This document shows positions 23,535 through 32,840 of a DNA stretch of 42,776 nt, in pieces. Position 1 is the stretch's first letter. Every line of letters starts with the position of its first letter. The translations under genes were made by a program, and so were the position numbers. The notes below the pieces were generated by a model, which worked only from the letters and a program-made list of their open reading frames with translations, was not told the DNA's origin and searched no databases. This stretch comes from Bacteroidota bacterium. Lineage in GTDB: Bacteria > Bacteroidota > Bacteroidia > 2-12-FULL-35-15. The stretch lies in the NCBI GenBank assembly GCA_947449315.1, contig CANFRC010000016.1, positions 1 through 42,776 of the forward strand, in the 5' to 3' direction.

Positions 23535-25646
23535 ATGAAGATATTAACTAAAATAGTTGCTGTTTTTTCTGTAACATTAGTGTTCTCTACTATTGCAATT
23601 GCTCAGAAAAACTTTTCCAAAGAGGCTGATAAAGCTTTTTCTAGTATGGAGTACTTCAACTCTATTGACCTTTATAAGAAAGCATACACAAAAGCTAAGA
23701 AAAAAGAGGATAAAGCAAATATCATCTTTAAAACAGCTGAGTGCTATAGAATGATTGGGGATAATAAACAAGCGGAAGCATGGTATATCAAAGCTATCAA
23801 GGCAAATTACACTGACCCTAAAGCGAAATTGTATTTAGCTGAAGCAAAAAAAGCGCAAGAAAAATACAACGAAGCGTTGATAGAGTTTAACAACTACAAA
23901 AAAGAAGTTCCTTCTGACCCTAGAGGTGAGAATGGTGCTAAATCATGTGAGTTAGCTCAAAAATGGAAAGATTCGCCAACGCGTTACAAAGTAGAAAATG
24001 TAGCACTGATAAACTCAAAAGATCCTGATTTCAGCCCTATGTACGCTGATAAAAAATACAACAAATTGTATTTTAGTTCAATGCGTCCTGGTGTTATTGG
24101 TACGTCTACTGACCCTACTATTGGTGAGAATTACAGCGATATCTTCGAAACATTAATGGATAAAAACGGAAAGTGGAGTACTCCCACATCTGTTCCTGCG
24201 CCTTTGAATACCAAAGATAACGAAGGATTATGTTCTATGACGAAGAAAGGCGATATGATCTACTTCACTCGCTGTATTGTTGAGAAAAAGGTTGTTACGC
24301 TCAATCAACTTTGGTCAGCACAAAAAAAAGGAAATGCTTGGGGTGATCCAGTAAAACTTCCTTTTTGTATCGATACAATAAAATATGCTACACCTTGTAT
24401 CTCTGCTGATGGAACAACATTGTATTTCTCTTCAAATATGCCTGGTGGACAAGGGGATAACGATATTTGGTATTCAAAATACGATAAAAAAGGAGCAAAA
24501 TGGGGAGCGCCAGTTAACTTAGGTCCTTCTATTAATTCTCCAGGTAATGATGGTTATCCATTTATACACGACGATGGAACATTATACTTCGCTTCAACCG
24601 GACATTTAGGTATGGGAGGTTTCGATATCTTCAAAGCAGAGAAAAAAGGGGATGATACTTGGGTGAATGTTACCAACATGAAATACCCTATCAATTCGGC
24701 TGGTGACGATTTTGGAATTATTTTCGAAGGTAAAAAAGATAGAGGCTACTTGTCTTCAAACCGCGAAGGTACTAAGGGTGAAATGGATATTTGGTCTTTT
24801 GTTCTTCCTCCATTGTTATTTACAATTGAAGGTGTAGTAACTGATTGTAAATTCAAAGAAGTGATTCCTGGTGTCATTATTAAGTTAGTTGGTTCAGATG
24901 GCTCTTCTGTAGAAACAAAAACAGATTCTGCTGGTTATTACAAATTTGCTGCTAACGGAAAAGATCGTTATGTAAATCCGAATACTTCCTATGTCATCAC
25001 AACTCAAGTTGGTAATGAGATCAAAACGCAACAGGCCGACAGAGGTTTCTTGAACAGTTCGGATAAAGTAAAGGAAACAACAGTAGGAGTTGAAGATGCT
25101 ACATCATTCCATCATGATTTCTGTTTAATTCCAATTCAAAAAGAGATCCGCTTCCCTGACGTGTTGTACGATTTATCGAGTGCTGCTTTAAGACCTGAAT
25201 CTCAGGATTCTTTAAACTTCTTGTATCAGACGTTGATTGATAATCCAACATTTGTGATCGAGTTAAGTTCTCATACCGATTATAGAGGTAGCGATGCTGC
25301 AAATCAGAAATTATCTGAAGCGCGTGCTAAGTCTTGTGTTGACTATTTAGTAACAAAAGGGATTCCTCAAGCGCGTTTGAAAGCAAAAGGGTATGGTGAA
25401 AAACGTCCTTTAGAAGTTCGCAGTGCTCCGCCAGAAAATGCTTTGATGTATACTTTATCTGAGACGTATATTAACCAAACAACGAAAGGTCAATCGAAAG
25501 AAGAGTATGAAGCATTGATGCAGAAAAACAGACGTACGGTGTTTTCTGTATTAAGTAAAGATTACTTTGATCCAAACGCGCCGAAAGATATTCCTGTAAT
25601 CGCTCCTAAACCAAAAACAGAAGACGAAGAAGATGGCGGTGAATAA
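23535..25646 (+). CDS. OmpA-family protein with TPR, PD40 propeller and carboxypeptidase-like domains (PorE-like)
   Basis: The protein has 703 residues. A signal peptide (about 1-23, ending IAIAQ) without a lipobox is followed by TPR-like helices (about 25-130), a WD40-like PD40 propeller (about 150-425; blades include FSPMYADKKYNKLYFSS, ISADGTTLYFSSNMPGG and GYLSSNREG), and a CarboxypepD_reg-like domain (about 430-525, IEGVVTDCKF, then DSAGYYKFAA). The OmpA peptidoglycan-binding domain (about 540-680) has SSHTDYRGSDAAN and LSEARA. This order is that of PorE (PG1058), the peptidoglycan-linked T9SS component of Porphyromonas gingivalis, though PorE is a lipoprotein. T9SS cargo genes in the window fit, but other OmpA proteins share this architecture. 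An insertion of about 30 residues interrupts the end of the OmpA domain. Confidence 0.85.
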   Translation: MKILTKIVAVFSVTLVFSTIAIAQKNFSKEADKAFSSMEYFNSIDLYKKAYTKAKKKEDKANIIFKTAECYRMIGDNKQAEAWYIKAIKANYTDPKAKLYLAEAKKAQEKYNEALIEFNNYKKEVPSDPRGENGAKSCELAQKWKDSPTRYKVENVALINSKDPDFSPMYADKKYNKLYFSSMRPGVIGTSTDPTIGENYSDIFETLMDKNGKWSTPTSVPAPLNTKDNEGLCSMTKKGDMIYFTRCIVEKKVVTLNQLWSAQKKGNAWGDPVKLPFCIDTIKYATPCISADGTTLYFSSNMPGGQGDNDIWYSKYDKKGAKWGAPVNLGPSINSPGNDGYPFIHDDGTLYFASTGHLGMGGFDIFKAEKKGDDTWVNVTNMKYPINSAGDDFGIIFEGKKDRGYLSSNREGTKGEMDIWSFVLPPLLFTIEGVVTDCKFKEVIPGVIIKLVGSDGSSVETKTDSAGYYKFAANGKDRYVNPNTSYVITTQVGNEIKTQQADRGFLNSSDKVKETTVGVEDATSFHHDFCLIPIQKEIRFPDVLYDLSSAALRPESQDSLNFLYQTLIDNPTFVIELSSHTDYRGSDAANQKLSEARAKSCVDYLVTKGIPQARLKAKGYGEKRPLEVRSAPPENALMYTLSETYINQTTKGQSKEEYEALMQKNRRTVFSVLSKDYFDPNAPKDIPVIAPKPKTEDEEDGGE

Positions 25647-25677
25647 ATTAAAATAAAATTAAAATTAATACTAGAAA

Positions 25678-25709
25678 AACATCCCGACATTTGTTGGGAT
25701 GTTTTTTTT
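25678..25709 (+). terminator. Terminator of the OmpA-family gene
   Basis: AACATCCCGAC (25678-25688) and GTTGGGATGTT (25693-25703) form an 11-bp stem with one G-T wobble and an ATTT loop, followed by a T-run. Confidence 0.9.
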
Positions 25710-25814
25710 AATAGATATTCCATAACAAGAAAATATAACTGAAACTGTTTTGAATAGTGTCATCTCATACAGAGTCGGAAAAATTTCCAAAATCAAAACA
25801 AAGTAAAAAATAGA

Positions 25815-26987
25815 ATGACTGACAACAGATACAATCAAAGAGGCGTTTCTGCATCCAAAGAAGATGTTCACATGGCGATTTCTAAAATTGATAAAGGTTT
25901 ATTTCCGAAAGCATTTTGTAAAATAGTCCCCGACTATTTAAGTGGAGACGATAATTATTGCATTGTTATGCATGCTGACGGAGCTGGAACAAAATCATCC
26001 TTAGCCTATACGTACTGGAAAGAAACAGGAGATCTTTCTGTTTGGAAAGGGATTGCTCAGGATGCTATTGTTATGAATACAGATGATTTGCTTTGTGTGG
26101 GGGCTATCACTAATATTTTGCTTTCATCCACTATCGGAAGAAATAAAAATAACATCCCGGCTGAAGTACTTTCCGTGATCATCAACGGAACAGAAGAGGT
26201 GTTGGAACAATTACGGGGTTATGGGATTGGGATATTTTCTACAGGCGGTGAAACGGCTGATGTAGGAGACTTGGTGCGTACCATTATTGTTGATTCTACG
26301 GTTGTTTGCAGGATGAAAAGAAGTGATGTGATCGATAATAAAAATATACAAGCTGGTGATGTGATTGTCGGGTTATCATCCAGTGGGAAAGCAAATTATG
26401 AAACAGCATATAATGGCGGAATGGGAAGCAATGGCTTAACATCCGCCCGTCATGATGTTTTTGAAAAATCGATAGCAAAAAAATTCCCGGAAAGTTATGA
26501 TGCTGCTGTACCAGAAGAGCTGGTTTACTCTGGAAAAATAAAGTTGACAGATAAAATAAATGTTGGAACAGAAGAGGTGCCGGCAGGTAAATTGGTGCTT
26601 TCTCCAACAAGAACTTACGCACCAATTATAAAGAAAATAATTGATGAGCATCGTTCCTCCCTTCATGGCATGGTTCATTGCAGTGGTGGCGCTCAAACAA
26701 AAGTGCTTCATTTTGTTGATGAGGTGCACATTGTAAAAGATAACTTGTTTCCGATTCCTCCATTGTTTAAATTGATACAAGAACAAAGCGGTACAGACTG
26801 GAAAGAAATGTATAAGGTATTCAATATGGGACATCGCATGGAAGTGTATGTTCCAAAGGAAATAGCTGCTGATATTATAGCCATTTCCAAATCATTTGGC
26901 GTTGATGCACAAATCGTAGGGAGAGTAGAAGCATCAGCTACAAAAAAATTAACAATAAAATCAGAATACGGAGTATTTGAATATTAG
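25815..26987 (+). CDS. purM: Phosphoribosylformylglycinamidine cyclo-ligase (AIR synthase)
   Basis: The 390-residue enzyme closes the imidazole ring, making AIR from FGAM with ATP in purine synthesis. The N-terminus has the family signature YNQRGVSASKED; the ATP-grasp-like PurM core shows HADGAGTKSSLAY, the ligand-binding NTDDLLCVGA, and FSTGGETADVGD. The C-terminal half carries VGLSSSGKANYETAYNGGMGSNGLTSARH and MVHCSGGAQTK. The length is slightly above the E. coli enzyme, as seen in Bacteroidota. It is monocistronic: a terminator precedes it and a hairpin follows. Confidence 0.93.
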   Translation: MTDNRYNQRGVSASKEDVHMAISKIDKGLFPKAFCKIVPDYLSGDDNYCIVMHADGAGTKSSLAYTYWKETGDLSVWKGIAQDAIVMNTDDLLCVGAITNILLSSTIGRNKNNIPAEVLSVIINGTEEVLEQLRGYGIGIFSTGGETADVGDLVRTIIVDSTVVCRMKRSDVIDNKNIQAGDVIVGLSSSGKANYETAYNGGMGSNGLTSARHDVFEKSIAKKFPESYDAAVPEELVYSGKIKLTDKINVGTEEVPAGKLVLSPTRTYAPIIKKIIDEHRSSLHGMVHCSGGAQTKVLHFVDEVHIVKDNLFPIPPLFKLIQEQSGTDWKEMYKVFNMGHRMEVYVPKEIAADIIAISKSFGVDAQIVGRVEASATKKLTIKSEYGVFEY

Positions 26988-27003
26988 CGTGTTCGTAAAG
27001 GAT

Positions 27004-27057
27004 ATGGCTTTCGCATTTGGCAATGGGTCACCAGCGCTAATAGAAAGCCATTTTTTT
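27004..27057 (+). terminator. Possible terminator of purM
   Basis: ATGGCTTTC (27004-27012) and GAAAGCCAT (27043-27051) form a 9-bp stem followed by seven Ts. The 30-nt loop is long, so strength is uncertain. Confidence 0.55.
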
Positions 27058-27058
27058 G

Positions 27059-27066
27059 TACTTTTG
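27059..27066 (+). promoter_or_regulatory. Putative -7 element TACTTTTG for prfA
   Basis: It matches TAnnTTTG and lies 42 nt upstream of the GTG start at 27109, right after the purM hairpin. Confidence 0.5.
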
Positions 27067-27108
27067 TCACGCATCATTCAGGAATCATAACTATAAAATA
27101 TAATTAAA

Positions 27109-28188
27109 GTGTTAGAGAAATTAGCAGCCATAAAAAGACGATGGGAAGAAGTTGAACAGAAACTTTCTGATCCAAAAGTAATTGGCGACATGAAAGAATT
27201 CAAAAAATTCAATAAAGAATATAAAGATCTTACTGCTGTTGTAAATGCGTATCATGAATATAAAAACGTAGTAGAGAACATTGAATTCAATAAGAGCGTT
27301 TTTGCCACTGAGAAAGATGAAGAAATGAAAGAGATGGCGAAATTAGATATGGACGAACTGATTCCTAAAAAGGAAAAAATGGAAGAAGACATTCGTCAGA
27401 TGCTGGTTCCGAAAGATCCTGAGGATGCCCGCAATGCAGTAATGGAGATTCGTGCAGGTACAGGAGGAGATGAAGCAAGTATTTTTGCAGGCGACCTTTT
27501 CAGGATGTATTGTCGTTATTTTGACGAGAAGGGACTAAAATACACCATCGTTGATTCGAATGATGGAACAATGGGTGGATATAAAGAAGTGATCATCAAT
27601 ATTAACTCCGATGGTGCATACGGCATGTTAAAGTTTGAAGCAGGTGTTCATCGTGTGCAACGTGTTCCTTTGACCGAAACGATGGGAAGGGTTCATACTT
27701 CAGCCGCAACTGTTTTGGTGATGCCTGAAGCCGATGAGGTGGATGTTGTTTTAAATCCCGGTGATATTGAAATGCAAACTTCACGATCTGGTGGTGCGGG
27801 TGGACAGAACGTGAATAAAGTGGAAACGAAAGTTCAGTTAACACACAAACCTACAGGCATTGTAGTTGTTTGTCAGCAAGATCGTTCGCAATTGGGGAAT
27901 CGTGAAATAGCAATGCAGATGTTGAGAACAAAATTGTACGATATTGAAATGACAAAACATTTGGATGCAATTTCTAAACGCAGAAAAACCATTGTAGCAA
28001 CAGGAGATCGTTCTGAAAAGATCCGTACCTATAATTATCCGCAAAACAGAATTACAGATCATCGCATCAACATGACTTTGTACAATCTGACGGATTTTAT
28101 GGATGGTAAGATTCAGAATATGATTGATGCGCTTCAATTAGCTGAAAATACAGAACGTTTGAAAGAGGGTGGTGTAGAAAGTAATTAA
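27109..28188 (+). CDS. prfA: Peptide chain release factor 1
   Basis: The 359-residue factor ends translation at UAA and UAG. The start codon is GTG. The codon-recognition tripeptide PLT (187-189, the PxT position in [15 protein letters not shown]) marks RF1 rather than RF2. The catalytic GGQ is at 231-233 ([14 protein letters not shown]), whose glutamine is normally methylated. The N-terminal coiled-coil domain (about 1-100) is present. It appears intact, which is relevant to the two in-frame TAA codons in this window, since RF1 would be expected to act at them. Confidence 0.97.
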   Translation: MLEKLAAIKRRWEEVEQKLSDPKVIGDMKEFKKFNKEYKDLTAVVNAYHEYKNVVENIEFNKSVFATEKDEEMKEMAKLDMDELIPKKEKMEEDIRQMLVPKDPEDARNAVMEIRAGTGGDEASIFAGDLFRMYCRYFDEKGLKYTIVDSNDGTMGGYKEVIININSDGAYGMLKFEAGVHRVQRVPLTETMGRVHTSAATVLVMPEADEVDVVLNPGDIEMQTSRSGGAGGQNVNKVETKVQLTHKPTGIVVVCQQDRSQLGNREIAMQMLRTKLYDIEMTKHLDAISKRRKTIVATGDRSEKIRTYNYPQNRITDHRINMTLYNLTDFMDGKIQNMIDALQLAENTERLKEGGVESN

Positions 28189-28272
28189 AAAAATAAGAAT
28201 TTGTAGATTTGAAAATGATTGTTCGGGTGTCATTTCGAGCGCAATCAAAAATAGTTTATCATTCATAATACA

Positions 28273-29082
28273 ATGACAAGACAACAACTTTTCGAAAACA
28301 TAAAAAAGAAAAAAAGCTTCCTTTGTGTTGGCTTGGATACAGATCTGTCGAAGATTCCCAAACATTTGATGAAAGCGGAAGACCCTATTTTCGAATTCAA
28401 CAAACAAATCATCGATGCAACAAAGGATTATTGTGTTTCTTTTAAACCCAATATGGCTTTCTATGAATCTCTTGGTACATCAGGCTGGATTAGCTTAGAG
28501 AAAACAATCAACTACATCAATCAAACCTGTCCGGATATTTTCACGATTGCAGATGCAAAACGTGGCGATATAGGCAATACATCTAAAATGTATGCAAAAG
28601 CATTTTTAGAAAACCTGAATTTCGATTCGATCACCGTTGCTCCTTATATGGGAGAAGATAGTGTTACACCATTTTTAGAATACAAAAACAAATGGGTAAT
28701 TCTGTTAGCGTTGACTTCAAACAAAGGTGCTTTCGATTTTCAGACCACAAATAATTTGTATCAAAATGTTTTGGAAACTTCTAAAAAGTGGGGAACCCCG
28801 GATAATATGATGTATGTAGTGGGTGCAACCAAAGCAGAAATGCTTTCTGATATTCGAAAAGTAGTACCTGATAGTTTTTTGTTGGTTCCCGGTGTTGGCG
28901 CTCAAGGCGGAAGTTTAAGTGATGTTGCTAAATTTGGAATGAACAAACAGTGCGGTTTGTTAGTGAACTCATCACGTGGAATTATTTATGCAAGCGACGG
29001 AGCGGATTTTGCAGAAAAAGCAAAAGAGGAGGCAATGAAATTGCAAAAAGAAATGGAAATACTGTTAGATAATTATTTGTAA
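28273..29082 (+). CDS. pyrF: Orotidine 5'-phosphate decarboxylase
   Basis: The 269-residue enzyme makes UMP from OMP, the last step of pyrimidine synthesis. The catalytic motif DAKRGD (Asp94-Lys96-Asp99) is intact, and the order [23 protein letters not shown], and VPGVGAQGG fits the longer type 2 form of the enzyme. It lies 84 bp after prfA without a clear terminator between, so the two may be co-transcribed. Confidence 0.95.
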   Translation: MTRQQLFENIKKKKSFLCVGLDTDLSKIPKHLMKAEDPIFEFNKQIIDATKDYCVSFKPNMAFYESLGTSGWISLEKTINYINQTCPDIFTIADAKRGDIGNTSKMYAKAFLENLNFDSITVAPYMGEDSVTPFLEYKNKWVILLALTSNKGAFDFQTTNNLYQNVLETSKKWGTPDNMMYVVGATKAEMLSDIRKVVPDSFLLVPGVGAQGGSLSDVAKFGMNKQCGLLVNSSRGIIYASDGADFAEKAKEEAMKLQKEMEILLDNYL

Positions 29083-29112
29083 AAAATAAAAAATAAAAAA
29101 TAAAAGCAGTTG

Positions 29113-29160
29113 CTACTCCATCTGTTTTTATTTCATAGTAGTTTTTTTAAAATGGAGTAG
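29113..29160. repeat. Inverted repeat just upstream of the DUF2851 gene
   Basis: CTACTCCAT (29113-29121) and ATGGAGTAG (29152-29160) are perfect 9-bp arms with a 30-nt AT-rich spacer. The second arm ends one base before ATG 29162, so a hairpin would occlude the translation start region. Confidence 0.45.
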
Positions 29161-29161
29161 T

Positions 29162-30433
29162 ATGTCCGAAGAATTCCTTCACCACATCTGGAAATTCAGA
29201 TTGTTTGATCAACTGGATCTGAAAACAACCTCAGGAGAGCACGTTGAAGTTGAAAAAGTTGGTACGCACAACTTAGATTCTGGCCCCGATTTTTTTAATG
29301 GTAAAATAAAAATTGGAAATACCTTATGGGCCGGTAATATCGAAGTGCACATCAACGCCAGCGATTGGAAAAAACATTTCCATCAGCACGATAAAGCCTA
29401 CGATAATATTATTTTGCATGTGGTACATAAGGCTGATGTTCCACTTTTTAGGGCTTCCGGAGAACTTATCCCTACTGTTGAAATAGGAAGCCGTATCGAA
29501 AAAAAATTGCATCAGAATTACCTGAATTTTAAAACAAGTAAGGATTGGATCCCTTGTGAAAAACAAATAGGCGATGTACCACCACTCATTATTAATAGTA
29601 CAATAGACAAATTAGTATTAGAACGACTAGAACGGAAATCAAAATCGATCACCGATTGTTTAGCATTGAATTTTAATAATTGGGAAGAAACATTTTACCA
29701 ATTACTTGCCCGCAATTTTGGATTTAAAACCAATTCAGATCCTTTTGAATTACTTGCCAAATCACTTTCTTCTAAAATTTTGGCTAAACATAAAAACAGT
29801 TTATTGCAAATAGAAGCGTTATTGTTCGGACAAGCAGGAATGCTTGACAAGCATTTTGAAGATAAATACCCGCAGTCGCTACAGAACGAATATGCTTTTC
29901 TGAAACAAAAGTATATCTTGAATGCATTGGATGAACATTTGTGGAAATTTTCAAGAATGCGTCCTGTGAATTTCCCTTCTGTTCGCATTGCGTAATTCGC
30001 CAACCTAGCCTTTAATTCTAGCCATTTGTTTTCCAAGATCATTGAAGCAGAAAAGTTTGAGAGTATAAAAATGTTGATGAATATAAATGTGTCCGATTAT
30101 TGGGAAACGCATTATGTTTTTGACAAATCATCAAAAAGAAAAATGAAACATTTGGGCGATGCGGCCATTCATAGTATATTGATCAATACAATCATCCCAT
30201 TTTTATTTGTTTATGGAAAACAAAAAAACGAGGAAAAATATATTGAAAAAGCATTGAATTTCTTAGAGGATATAGCAGGGGAAAGTAATTCAATCATAAC
30301 AAAATGGGAATCGCTGAACATGTCGGCTAAATCTTCATATTCAACACAAGCCCTTCTGCAACTGAAAAACGAGTATTGTAATCATAAAAAATGTTTAAGT
30401 TGTTCTATCGGCAATTATTTGCTGAAAAAATAG
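29162..30433 (+). pseudogene. DUF2851-family protein gene interrupted by an in-frame TAA
   Basis: The gene opens with MSEEFLHHIWKFRLFD and the family motifs VEVEKVGTHNLDSGPDFFNG and GNIEVHINASDW. It reads 277 codons to PVNFPSVRIA, then TAA at 29993-29995. The same frame goes on from FANLAFNSSHLFSKIIEAEK to CLSCSIGNYLLKK and the stop at 30431-30433. DUF2851 proteins are about 420 residues, and the whole reading here is 423 codons including the internal stop. The residue expected there is glutamine (RIAQ), so CAA to TAA is a single change. Function of the family is unknown. It could be a nonsense mutation, a sequence error or readthrough; a re-initiating 3' half at TTG 30026 is possible but unlikely. 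Confidence 0.88.
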
Positions 30434-30463
30434 TATTTTAGTACTCATAAAATGTACTTTCAG

Positions 30464-30694
30464 ATGATAAAAAAGATACAATCTTGGTTTGAAACACAAG
30501 CATTTGGTGTGTGTGAATGGTGGGGCAAAAAACTCGGAATCAATTCCACGAAAATACGTATGTATTTTATTTATTTGTCGTTTTTTACCGTTGGCTCACC
30601 GATCATCATTTATTTTGCGATGGCATTTGTTTTGGAAAATAAAAAATTTTTCAAACCATTTAAAACCAAACGCAGAAGTGTTTGGGATTTATAA
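30464..30694 (+). CDS. PspC-domain membrane protein
   Basis: It encodes 76 residues from ATG 30464 (MIKKIQSWFE); an in-frame ATG at 30452 adds four residues. The sequence has FGVCEWWGKKLGINSTKIRMYFIYLSFF, a PspC pattern with a membrane segment (about 38-58), then a basic tail (KTKRRS). PspC proteins are linked to envelope stress responses in enterobacteria; here the role is unknown. It follows the DUF2851 gene by 30 bp and precedes the channel gene by 24 bp, so the four genes 29162-32658 probably form an operon. Confidence 0.8.
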   Translation: MIKKIQSWFETQAFGVCEWWGKKLGINSTKIRMYFIYLSFFTVGSPIIIYFAMAFVLENKKFFKPFKTKRRSVWDL

Positions 30695-30718
30695 ACCAGT
30701 TTAAATTGAATTGAATAC

Positions 30719-31729
30719 GTGTTTTCCAGTCGTCAGTTTTCCAAAATATATATTGCGGTAAGTCTATTAATACTGACCGTTTGTGTTGGTGTTGTTGGTT
30801 TTATATTGATTGAGAAGTACGATTTTTTGGATGCCTTTTATATGACAATCATAACTGTGGCAACAGTTGGTTTTCAGGAAGTTCATCCATTAAGCAATGA
30901 TGGGAAGCTGTTTACCGCATTTTTAATTATCACAAGTTTTGGTACATTTGCTTATGCCGTTTCATCCATCACAAATTATATTTCAGATGGAGAGTTTAGG
31001 GAATATTTTAAAAATAAAAAAGTGAATTCAGCAATCGAAAAATTAGATGCACATGTTATTGTTTGTGGTTTCGGAAGAAATGGAAAGCAAGCTGCTCATG
31101 TGCTAAAAAAACACAATACTCGTTTTGTAGTCATTGAACAGAAAAAGGATATTGTGGCAGCCATCAATCATCGTTTTTCAGACCTAGTTCTAGAGGGCGA
31201 TGCAACATTAGATGAAATTTTGCTTAGAGCTGGAATATTAAAAGCAAAAGCATTGATTACAACATTGCCGATGGATGCCGATAATTTATTTATTGTTTTA
31301 ACAGCTCGAACCTTAAATCCAAAACTTACAATTATTAGTCGTGCATCGGAAGATAATTCGGATAAGAAATTAAAGCTTGCAGGTGCAGATAATGTGATTA
31401 TGCCAGATAAATTGGGCGGTGCTCATATGGCTTCTTTAGTTATGAAGCCCGATGTGATGGAGTTTGTAGATTATATTACAGGTCAAGGTGGCGATAATAT
31501 TCGATTAGAAGAAATTACATTTGCGAATCTTTCCGGAGAATATCAAAATAAAACCATACGCGATTTGGAAGTAAGAAATAAATCGGGAGCCAATATCATT
31601 GGTTTTAAAACCGCACAAGGTGAATATATCATAAATCCAAGTGCTGATACTATGATCATACCGGATGCTAAACTGTTTGTGTTAGGTACTACCGATCAAA
31701 TCGTTAAATTGAAAGAACTGTTTGCATAG
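30719..31729 (+). CDS. Potassium channel with RCK (TrkA-N) domain
   Basis: The 336-residue protein (GTG start) has a two-helix pore region: helix 1 about 10-30, pore loop TVATVGF with Thr49-Val50-Gly51-Phe52, helix 2 about 63-85. The filter is TVGF rather than the commoner TVGYG. A cytoplasmic RCK domain follows, with a nucleotide-binding Rossmann loop GFGRNG (about 112) and an acidic VLEGDAT strand. The C-terminal TrkA-C domain (about 245-336) has the IIGFK and LFVLGT motifs. Such channels move K+ and are gated by ligands bound at RCK. It is 5 bp before the RmlD-like gene. Confidence 0.9.
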   Translation: MFSSRQFSKIYIAVSLLILTVCVGVVGFILIEKYDFLDAFYMTIITVATVGFQEVHPLSNDGKLFTAFLIITSFGTFAYAVSSITNYISDGEFREYFKNKKVNSAIEKLDAHVIVCGFGRNGKQAAHVLKKHNTRFVVIEQKKDIVAAINHRFSDLVLEGDATLDEILLRAGILKAKALITTLPMDADNLFIVLTARTLNPKLTIISRASEDNSDKKLKLAGADNVIMPDKLGGAHMASLVMKPDVMEFVDYITGQGGDNIRLEEITFANLSGEYQNKTIRDLEVRNKSGANIIGFKTAQGEYIINPSADTMIIPDAKLFVLGTTDQIVKLKELFA

Positions 31730-31734
31730 ATCAT

Positions 31735-32658
31735 ATGAAAAAAATATTTATCACAGGAAGTAATGGTCTGCTTGGACAAAAATTAGTTTACAGCTTAAAA
31801 AACCGCAAAGATATTCAGGCAATCGCCACTTCTGTTGGAGAAAACAGATTGATCAATAGAGAGGGTTATACTTACGAATCACTTGATATTACAAATAAAA
31901 CGGAAGTGGCAGCAGTAATAAAGAAATTCCTGCCGGATGTAATTATTAATACTGCAGCAATGACCAATGTAGATGCTTGTGAAACAAAACGGGAGGAATG
32001 TTGGGCATTAAATGTGACAGCGGTGCAGAATATTGTTGATGCAATTGTATCCTATTCTCCTACTACTCATTTGATTCATTTATCTACCGACTTTATTTTT
32101 GATGGTGAAAAAGGTTCTGAATATGTTGAAACCGATAAAGCGAATCCCTCAAGTTATTATGCGCTTTCAAAATATGAATCGGAGAAAGTTGTAGCGAAAA
32201 GTAAAATTAAATGGTCTATTGCTAGAACCATCATTGTTTATGGAATTGTTGACAATATGAGTCGTTCAAATATTGTTTTGTGGGCAAAAGACGCATTATC
32301 AAAAGGACAAAAGATCAATGTAGTGGATGATCAGTTTCGTTCGCCTACCCTTGCTGAAGATCTTGCCGATGGATGTATACTGATCGCTGAAAAAAGTGCT
32401 ACAGGGATCTATCATTTATCTGGACCACAGACAATGAGTATTTTAGAATTGGTTTATTCAGTTGCTGACCATTGGAAATTGGACAGATCGTTGATCACTC
32501 CTTCAAAATCGAATACGCTGAATCAGGCTGCAAAGCGACCTCCGCGGACAGGTTTTGATATTAGTAAAGCTAGAAAAGAATTGGGATATGCTCCTCATTC
32601 ATTCGCGGAAGGGCTGAAGATATTAGATGCGCAGTTAATGGCGAATTCCAACAACTAA
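31735..32658 (+). CDS. NAD(P)-dependent SDR family reductase (RmlD-like)
   Basis: The 307-residue protein has the nucleotide-binding motif TGSNGLLGQ (7-15), the strand DVIINTAAMTNVDACE of the RmlD/MAT-beta subfamily, and the catalytic pair Tyr142-x-x-x-Lys146 (YALSK). Substrate strand motifs HLSTDFIFDG and DQFRSPT match RmlD (dTDP-4-dehydrorhamnose reductase) and methionine adenosyltransferase regulatory subunits. No other rhamnose-pathway genes lie nearby, so the true substrate is uncertain. It probably belongs to the operon starting at the DUF2851 gene. Confidence 0.88.
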   Translation: MKKIFITGSNGLLGQKLVYSLKNRKDIQAIATSVGENRLINREGYTYESLDITNKTEVAAVIKKFLPDVIINTAAMTNVDACETKREECWALNVTAVQNIVDAIVSYSPTTHLIHLSTDFIFDGEKGSEYVETDKANPSSYYALSKYESEKVVAKSKIKWSIARTIIVYGIVDNMSRSNIVLWAKDALSKGQKINVVDDQFRSPTLAEDLADGCILIAEKSATGIYHLSGPQTMSILELVYSVADHWKLDRSLITPSKSNTLNQAAKRPPRTGFDISKARKELGYAPHSFAEGLKILDAQLMANSNN

Positions 32659-32800
32659 ATTAGTATCTTTCTGACGTATTACTTACTCCATTTTACTTAA
32701 GTGTTTTTCAGCGATGCGAATGTTTATTTCCTCTACTCAAAGTGTTTGTAAAAAAATAGAATCAAAATTTATATATTAGGATTTATAATTAAAACTTATA

Positions 32801-32808
32801 TATATTTG
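32801..32808 (+). promoter_or_regulatory. Putative -7 element TATATTTG for the first APC permease
   Basis: It matches TAnnTTTG and lies 32 nt upstream of ATG 32841. The -33 region has no clear box. Confidence 0.45.
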
Positions 32809-32840
32809 GAAATCATTCAAAACAAAAAATAGATCTTGAT

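Noticed and set aside
9935-29995. Reassignment of TAA to an amino acid in this organism
   Set aside because: Many genes, including mdh and the adhesin at 3469, end in TAA with no homologous extension; prfA is intact; the two interrupted genes would need different residues (Lys and Gln).
30026-30433. Independent small gene starting at TTG 30026
   Set aside because: It is the in-frame continuation of the DUF2851 family protein after a single TAA.
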